DNA of 64,000 bases, taken from the NCBI RefSeq assembly GCF_002929335.1, contig NZ_PJIL01000001.1, forward strand, positions 542,823-606,822, written 5' to 3'. The notes beneath the pieces are model-generated. The model made no database searches. It was not told where the DNA came from and saw nothing but the letters and a program-made list of their open reading frames with translations. Below, in pieces: positions 59,268-64,000 of the stretch; positions within the stretch are counted from its first letter, which is position 1, and each line of letters opens with the position of its first letter. The DNA comes from Arthrobacter sp. Y81. Its GTDB lineage: Bacteria; Actinomycetota; Actinomycetes; Actinomycetales; Micrococcaceae. Both the position numbers and the translations under genes were made by a program.

Positions 59268-60011
59268 TTACAGCAGTTGCTTCTCGATGCGGGCTGCGCT
59301 CGTTGTCAGGGCGGCCGCCACCTCGGCAGGATCCTGCGTTGAGCGGATATAGACGACGGCGACCGATGCGGGGCGGCCGCCCGGCACGTTGATGGGGACG
59401 GCCAGCGATGAAACCCCGGCGATGACTTCGTCGTGGCTTGCCGCGTAGCCGCGTTTCCGTGCTTCCGCCGCCTCGGCCCGGTAGGGGATATCCGGTGCCA
59501 ACAGCTTCCAGTCCTGTTCCGTGAGCGCCGACTGGATGGCGATGCCCGGGGCTCCGGCGCTGATCGGGTGCCGCGAGCCGGGGTGCTGGACCACCGTCGC
59601 GGCCGAGTGCCTGGGCTCCACCGTCACGAGGGTGATGCAGTCCTGGTGGTCCCACACCGCGATAAAGGCGGTCATGTTCAGGCTGTTGGCAAGCTGGGTC
59701 AGCTCAGGCAGCGCCGCCGACTGCAACGTGCGTGAAACCCCCCGCGCCAGGACGGCCAGTCCGGGGCCGGGCTGGACCCTGCCGGCGTCGTCCCGGACCA
59801 GGAGTGAATGGTCCTCCAGCGTGCGCAGGATCCGGTACGCCACGGAACGGTGGACACCCATGGCGTCCGCGAGTTCCGCGATGGTGAGTGGCTGCTCGGC
59901 TTCCGCCAGGATTTCCAGTGCGCGGATGCCACGCGAAAGAGTCTGGGACGGGGAAGCCGGCGCGGGCGCAGCCTGTGCGCCGGCGCCTGCGGTCTGAGTC
60001 ATGGTGTCCAT
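59268..60011 (-). CDS. IclR family transcriptional regulator
   Basis: 247 residues. An N-terminal Ala/Pro tail, then the winged HTH (about 24-80: LSRGIRALEILAEAEQPLTIAELADAMGVHRSVAYRILRTLEDHSLL). The effector-binding domain follows (TLQSAALPELTQLANSLNMTAFI to the RIEKQLL end). Divergent from the flavin reductase/monooxygenase genes, it is probably their regulator, sensing a phenolic ligand. ATG 60011 is used; ATG 60002 has AGGA nearer and is a real alternative. Its own promoter overlaps the operator boxes, so autoregulation is likely. Confidence 0.9.
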   Translation of the reverse strand: MDTMTQTAGAGAQAAPAPASPSQTLSRGIRALEILAEAEQPLTIAELADAMGVHRSVAYRILRTLEDHSLLVRDDAGRVQPGPGLAVLARGVSRTLQSAALPELTQLANSLNMTAFIAVWDHQDCITLVTVEPRHSAATVVQHPGSRHPISAGAPGIAIQSALTEQDWKLLAPDIPYRAEAAEARKRGYAASHDEVIAGVSSLAVPINVPGGRPASVAVVYIRSTQDPAEVAAALTTSAARIEKQLL

Positions 60012-60075
60012 CCTAGGCCGGGAACTGTGGCGCCCTGCCCGAAGGGTCTTGTGTTGCGCCTCACTTTGGGCTAGC

Positions 60076-60126
60076 GTTCCATATGGGAACTATACGTTCA
60101 ACTATAGAACAATTCAAATATAGAAC
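60076..60126. promoter_or_regulatory. Three IclR-type operator boxes in the divergent region
   Basis: Boxes with the pattern GTTC-N7-GAAC: GTTCCATATGGGAAC (60076-60090), GTTCAACTATAGAAC (60096-60110) and ATTCAAATATAGAAC (60112-60126). The centres are 20 and 16 bases apart. The first has perfect 5-base arms. Such arrays suit dimeric IclR regulators binding cooperatively. Confidence 0.7.
60089..60117 (-). promoter_or_regulatory. Predicted promoter of the iclR gene
   Basis: Minus-strand TTGAAT (60117-60112) and TATAGT (60094-60089) with a 17-base spacer. The second operator box lies inside the spacer and the third over the -35, so bound regulator would block polymerase. Confidence 0.65.
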
Positions 60127-60144
60127 AGCCAATCCAAGGGATCA

Positions 60145-60684
60145 ATGATGATTGCCAGGCCCCGCCCGGGAGAGGCTCCCGAAGCCATGGGCAGGACATC
60201 GGCCCCGCGGTCCCACCATTTCCGCGGGAGCCTCGGCAGGTTTGCCACCGGAGTGGCGATCGTGACCTTCGACGGCGCCACCAAGCGCCACGGCATCACC
60301 GTCAATTCGTTCATGTCCGTGTCCATGGAGCCGCCCCTGGTCCTGGTCGGTATTGCGCGGACCGCCAAGGCGCACGATGAGCTGGCCGGCCGTCCGTTTA
60401 CCGTGAACATCCTGGGCGCCGAACAGCGGCAGCTGGCCATGCACTTCGCCGGCCGCCCGGGGCCCGAACCCCGGTGGGTGGAAGGTGGGACAGCGCCGCG
60501 GCTGTCCAGCGTCCTCGCCTACTTCGAGTGCACGCCATGGGCGGAGTACGACGGCGGCGACCACACCCTGTATCTCGGCGAGGTGGTGGATTTCAATTAC
60601 CGCAACGGAGACGCCCTGGCTTTCGCCAACAGCGCCTTCACCACCATCCCGGAGAGCCAGCTGGGCATGGAGGACCTTCTGTAG
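60145..60684 (+). CDS. Flavin reductase of the HpaC/DIM6-NTAB family
   Basis: 179 residues. FATGVAIVTFDGATKRHGITVNSFMSVSMEPPLVL is the classic flavin-binding region; the later GDHTLYLGEVVDF closes the split barrel. It supplies reduced FADH2/FMNH2 to a two-component monooxygenase. ATG 60145 with AAGGGA upstream. The HpaB-type gene begins 72 bases downstream, making a reductase-oxygenase pair. Confidence 0.92.
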   Translation: MMIARPRPGEAPEAMGRTSAPRSHHFRGSLGRFATGVAIVTFDGATKRHGITVNSFMSVSMEPPLVLVGIARTAKAHDELAGRPFTVNILGAEQRQLAMHFAGRPGPEPRWVEGGTAPRLSSVLAYFECTPWAEYDGGDHTLYLGEVVDFNYRNGDALAFANSAFTTIPESQLGMEDLL

Positions 60685-60756
60685 CGCTGCCATCCCCGAA
60701 CCTTGGGGGCCACTGACTAACCCCACTACAGCTCAACGACGACTGGAGGAACAACA

Positions 60757-62211
60757 ATGGGCATCCGCACCGGCCAGCAGTACCTGGACAAGCTCAACGC
60801 CATGACGCCCCATGTGGTGATCGACGGGGAAGTGGTCAGCGAGAAAATCGCCGAGCACCCTGCGTTCCGCAACGTGGCCAAGTCCTACGCGAAGCTGTTC
60901 GACATGCAGCACGACCCCGCATACCAGGAAGCCCTGACGTACACCTCGCCCGCAACCGGCGACCTGGTGAACGCATCCTTCCTGGTTCCCCGGACGGTTG
61001 AGGACCTCCAGCGCCGGCGCAGGGCCATCTCCACCTGGGCCGAATCGTCCAACGGATTCCTCGGCCGCTCGGGAGACTATATGAACTCTGCCCTGACGGC
61101 ACTCGGTACCGCTGAGAAATGGTTTGCGCAGGCCGACCCCAAATTCGGCGAAAATATCCGGAAGTACTACGAATGGGCGCGCGAGAATGACGTCCTGGCC
61201 ACGCATACGCTGATCCCGCCGCAGGTCAACCGCTCCGTCTCGGGCTCCGAGCAGATGGGCGGGCAGCTGACGGCGCACATCGTCGAAGAGCGCGAGGACG
61301 GCATCGTGATCAGCGGCGCCCGCATGCTGGCCACCATCGCGCCGATTGCCGATGAACTCCTCGTCTTTCCGTCGACCGTGCTGCGCGGCACCCCCGAGGA
61401 TGCTCCGTATTCCTTCGCGTTTGCCATCCCCAACGATGCGCCGGGCTTGCGCTACCTCTGCCGCACCTCGCTGTACAACGGCGGCAGCACCCACGACGAA
61501 CCGCTGGCCTCACGCTACGAGGAGATGGACGCCGTCGCGATCTTCGACAAGGTGTTCGTGCCGAGCGAGCGGATCTTCATGCTGGGCAACCCGCAGCTCT
61601 GCAATGCCTTCTACACGGAGACCGGCGCGGGAGCCCTGATGACGCACCAGGTGGTCACGCGGACCATCGCCAAGAGTGAGTTCTTCCTTGGCCTGGCGTC
61701 CGAGCTCGCCGATTCGATCGGCATCGACGGCTTCCAGCACATCCAGGAGGACATTGCGGAACTCATTATCGACGTCGAAATCGGCAAGGCGCTGGTCCGG
61801 GCGTCCGAGGCGGACGCCCGGCTCAACGAGGCCGGGATGATGCTGCCCAAGTGGTCCACGCTGAACGCCGCCAGGAACTGGTACCCCAAGATCGCCCAGC
61901 GCTTCCCGCAGATCATCCGGAAGTTCTCGGCGTCTGGGCTGATGGCGCTGCCCGGCGAGGCTGACGTCAACAGCGGGGCCAGGGCGGACATCGACACGTA
62001 CCTGCAGGGTAAGACGCTCACGGGCCCTGAGCGTGTCCGCCTGTTCAAGCTGGCCTTCGACGCCTCAATCTCAGGGTTCTCGGGCCGCCAGTCCCTCTAT
62101 GAGTACTTCTTCTTCGGGGATCCCGTCCGGATGGCCGGTGCCCTCGTCAACACCTACGACCGCGAGCCTGTCCGGGCCCGCGTCCGGGAATTCCTCAACC
62201 GGCAGGACTGA
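60757..62211 (+). CDS. HpaB-type flavin-dependent phenol monooxygenase (4-hydroxyphenylacetate 3-hydroxylase family)
   Basis: 484 residues, acyl-CoA-dehydrogenase fold. Family elements: GQQYLDKLNAM and PHVVIDGE at the start, RRRRAISTWAE, DPKFGENIRKYYE, TLIPPQVNRS, ARMLATIAPIADE, SLYNGGS and ending FDASISGFSGRQSLYEYFFFGDPVRMAGAL. It ortho-hydroxylates a phenol with FADH2 and O2. Actinobacterial members include 4-HPA, 4-nitrophenol and chlorophenol hydroxylases, so the true substrate is open. ATG 60757 with GGAGG upstream. Confidence 0.92.
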   Translation: MGIRTGQQYLDKLNAMTPHVVIDGEVVSEKIAEHPAFRNVAKSYAKLFDMQHDPAYQEALTYTSPATGDLVNASFLVPRTVEDLQRRRRAISTWAESSNGFLGRSGDYMNSALTALGTAEKWFAQADPKFGENIRKYYEWARENDVLATHTLIPPQVNRSVSGSEQMGGQLTAHIVEEREDGIVISGARMLATIAPIADELLVFPSTVLRGTPEDAPYSFAFAIPNDAPGLRYLCRTSLYNGGSTHDEPLASRYEEMDAVAIFDKVFVPSERIFMLGNPQLCNAFYTETGAGALMTHQVVTRTIAKSEFFLGLASELADSIGIDGFQHIQEDIAELIIDVEIGKALVRASEADARLNEAGMMLPKWSTLNAARNWYPKIAQRFPQIIRKFSASGLMALPGEADVNSGARADIDTYLQGKTLTGPERVRLFKLAFDASISGFSGRQSLYEYFFFGDPVRMAGALVNTYDREPVRARVREFLNRQD

Positions 62212-62285
62212 AATGGCGGAAAGGTGCGGTTCCCGGTCGCCGCCGCTGATGGCGGCCAGGGGTCCCACAAAGATTTAAGTGCGCT

Positions 62286-62332
62286 TTGTCACACATTCGA
62301 GTATCCTCATACTAACTGACCGTTCGATCAGT
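62286..62332 (+). promoter_or_regulatory. Promoter with overlapping palindromic operator before the MHS transporter gene
   Basis: TTGTCA (62286-62291), 18-base spacer and TACTAA (62310-62315) form a plausible promoter. The 18-base palindrome ACTGACCGTTCGATCAGT (62315-62332) starts on the last base of the -10. Seven of nine half-site positions are symmetric. The pattern is TetR-like; no TetR gene is in the window. Confidence 0.55.
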
Positions 62333-62391
62333 AAATCGCACGGCTTCAATTCATCTCCGGCAGTGTCCCTGCCCCCAGCCACGGAGTTCCA

Positions 62392-63726
62392 ATGACCGCA
62401 ACTTCACACGTCGATTCAGAGGCGGGCCCCAGCAGCAAGCATGAGGAACGCAAAGTCCTCGCAGGCACGCTGGTCGGCACCACCATCGAGTGGTACGACT
62501 TCTTCATCTTCGCCCAGCTGACGGCAACGCTGCTGTCCCCGCTGTTCCTGGCCCCGCTGAACGCCTCCAATCCGGGCCTGGCGCAGATCCTGTCCTTTGC
62601 CCTGATCGGCATCAGCTTCCTGTTCCGCCCGCTCGGCGCGATCATTGCCGGGCATCTCGGGGACCGCCTGGGCCGAAAGGCGATGCTGGTCTTCACGCTC
62701 ATCATGATGGGTGCGGCGACGGCGCTGATCGGCATGCTGCCGACCTACGAGACCATCGGTGTCTGGGCTCCGATCCTGCTGATCACCCTCCGCATCATCC
62801 AGGGCTTCTCCGCCGGCGGCGAATGGGGCGGTGCGGCCCTCATGGCCGTCGAGCACGCGCCCATGAGCAAGCGCGGCCTGTTCGGCGCCTACCCGCAGAT
62901 CGGGGTTCCCGTCGGCATGATCCTGGCCACGGGCCTGCTGTACTTCCTCAACACCGGCATGTCCAAGGAAGACTTCGCCTCGTGGGGCTGGCGCGTGCCG
63001 TTCCTGCTCTCCATCGTCCTGATCGTGGTCGGGTACCTGATCCGCCGCGCAGTAGCCGAAAGCCCCGTCTTCAAGGAAATGATCGAGCGCAAGGAGAAGG
63101 CCAAGGCCCCGCTCGGACAGCTGATCAAACACCACAAGAAGTCCGTGCTCTACTCCACCATGATCTTCATCGGCAACAACGCGGCCGGATACCTGCTCAT
63201 CGCGTTCTTCATCTCTTACGCCACCAAAACGCTCAAGATGCCGGTCGCGGAGATCCTGCTGGCCACTACGCTGGCTTCCTTCGGCTGGCTGATCTTCACG
63301 CTCGTGGGAGGCTGGCTCTCCGACAAGATCGGCCGCGTCAAGACGTTCCTCATCGGCTATGGCATCGTGTTCGCCTGGATGATCCCGATGTTCGCCCTGA
63401 TCGATACCAAGAACATCATGCTTTACGGCCTGGCCCTCTTCGTCCTGACCATAGGCCTCGGCCTGTCCTACGGCCCCATGTCAGCCATGTACGCCGAGAT
63501 GTTCCCGGCCAACGTCCGCTACTCAGGTATCTCGATCGGCTACGCCTTCGGTGCGATCCTGGGCGGCGCTTTTGCCGCCACCATCGCCGAAGCCCTGATG
63601 CAGAGCACCAAGTGGACCGGGTCCATCGGCATCTACATCATGATCCTGTGCGTCATCTCGGCTGTGGGCGTTGTCCTCGCCAAGGAGACCAAGGGACGCC
63701 CGTTGGGCGTCAGCAGCCACCACTAG
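62392..63726 (+). CDS. MHS-family major facilitator (metabolite:H+ symporter)
   Basis: 444 residues, 12 helices. MHS marks: GTTIEWYDFFIFAQLTATLLSPLF, the loop RPLGAIIAGHLGDRLGRKAML (RxGR signature), QGFSAGGEWGGAALMAVEHAP and GWRVPFLLS. Homologues import dicarboxylates, shikimate or aromatic acids with protons. Located behind the phenol monooxygenase genes, it may import their substrate, although it has its own promoter. ATG 62392. Confidence 0.92.
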   Translation: MTATSHVDSEAGPSSKHEERKVLAGTLVGTTIEWYDFFIFAQLTATLLSPLFLAPLNASNPGLAQILSFALIGISFLFRPLGAIIAGHLGDRLGRKAMLVFTLIMMGAATALIGMLPTYETIGVWAPILLITLRIIQGFSAGGEWGGAALMAVEHAPMSKRGLFGAYPQIGVPVGMILATGLLYFLNTGMSKEDFASWGWRVPFLLSIVLIVVGYLIRRAVAESPVFKEMIERKEKAKAPLGQLIKHHKKSVLYSTMIFIGNNAAGYLLIAFFISYATKTLKMPVAEILLATTLASFGWLIFTLVGGWLSDKIGRVKTFLIGYGIVFAWMIPMFALIDTKNIMLYGLALFVLTIGLGLSYGPMSAMYAEMFPANVRYSGISIGYAFGAILGGAFAATIAEALMQSTKWTGSIGIYIMILCVISAVGVVLAKETKGRPLGVSSHH

Positions 63727-63743
63727 GTCAGGCTGAACAGGCG

Positions 63744-63781
63744 ACGGCGGGCACGGACCGAATGCGGTCCGTGCCCGCCGT
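63744..63781 (+). terminator. Terminator after the MHS transporter gene
   Basis: 17-bp perfect stem (63744-63760 / 63765-63781), loop AATG, followed by TTCTT. It lies 18 bases after the stop codon. Confidence 0.82.
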
Positions 63782-64000
63782 TCTTGGTGCCGGACGACCC
63801 CTGCTCGTTGCACCCATCACTTCCGCCATTCGATTGAGTACAGCCCGGACCGGAACGCACTCACTTTCCGGTCCTCATCAGCGTGCTTTCAGATGCAGGG
63901 AAAACCCGAACCGGGCGTCCAGTGCTGATATGTAGGTCCGGTTGTCAAGGGGGCAGAGGTGAGCGGCTCCAGGCTTTTGGTTCCTGGGGCCGCTCACCGT
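63782..64000. other. Non-coding right end with a 16-bp hairpin
   Basis: No convincing gene. The end carries a stem of arms GGTGAGCGGCTCCAGG (63958-63973) and CCTGGGGCCGCTCACC (63983-63998) with one G-U pair and a 9-base loop. It may be a terminator for a gene beyond the edge or the end of a repeated element; the window stops too soon to tell. Confidence 0.5.

Noticed and set aside
62490..63935. 481-residue plus-strand frame across the MHS transporter
   Set aside because: Frame-shifted shadow; the transporter frame has the full set of MHS motifs.

Overview
The window is a contiguous chromosomal segment of a high-GC actinobacterium, most likely Arthrobacter or Pseudarthrobacter (Micrococcaceae). 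The evidence is the strong G/C bias at third codon positions, frequent GTG and TTG starts, an actinobacterial Rho with a long Arg/Glu-rich N-terminal extension, the mismatch-specific endonuclease NucS/EndoMS, DUF2550 behind the ATP synthase operon, the clpS-DUF2017-murI-rph-rdgB block and the DUF3039-helicase pair. The genus is inferred from protein character and gene order, not from a search. I saw no rRNA, tRNA, CRISPR array, transposase or prophage gene.

Layout. 1-407 holds the N-terminal part of an FMN-binding-type lipoprotein (minus strand, cut by the window edge). 643-7218 is a tight argS-lysA-hom-thrC-thrB run: arginyl-tRNA synthetase followed by the lysine and threonine ends of the aspartate pathway. 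7565-13432 carries rho, prfA, prmC, a TsaC/Sua5 protein and a WecG/TagA glycosyltransferase. With the convergent GT2 glycosyltransferase (13429-14325) and a WecA/TagO-type phosphosugar transferase (14622-15782), the last one looks like part of a cell-wall glycopolymer linkage unit. 15890-23837 is the complete F-type ATP synthase operon (AtpI-like, AtpZ-like, atpBEFHAGDC), followed by DUF2550.

24285-28237 is a membrane-anchored esterase translationally linked to a large DUF2156 aminoacyl-lipid-synthase-like protein. Then come cspA with a structured leader, nucS, a small Cys/His protein, an alpha/beta hydrolase and an AI-2E family permease. 32411-35287 encodes an unrecognised three-helix protein with two predicted extracytoplasmic regions and a cysteine-less YbbN-like thioredoxin/TPR protein. 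35287-41992 has an old-yellow-enzyme, an ABC exporter pair, nagB, DUF3039 and a superfamily II helicase. pncB-pncA (minus) salvage nicotinamide. Divergently, clpS, DUF2017, murI, an MBL-fold protein, rph and rdgB form a housekeeping block closed by a strong bidirectional terminator against a DedA protein. 49411-57734 carries a DnaQ-BRCT protein, DUF4395, an ADP-ribosylglycohydrolase, an aquaporin-like channel and sbcDC.

The right end looks accessory and catabolic. An MFS exporter sits behind a leader whose Shine-Dalgarno lies in a hairpin loop. An IclR regulator is divergent from a flavin reductase and an HpaB-type flavin-dependent phenol monooxygenase. An MHS-type permease follows, with an operator-like palindrome over its promoter. 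The IclR/reductase intergenic region has three GTTC-N7-GAAC-type boxes arranged over a good promoter for the iclR gene. These genes probably import and ortho-hydroxylate a phenolic substrate under IclR control; ring-cleavage genes are not in the window.

The most interesting leads are the triple IclR operator, the SD-in-loop leader ORF ahead of the exporter, the esterase plus rhomboid-like/DUF2156 pair, the epsilon subunit without its C-terminal helices, and the hairpin between atpA and atpG. None of them amounts to a clearly new system from sequence alone.
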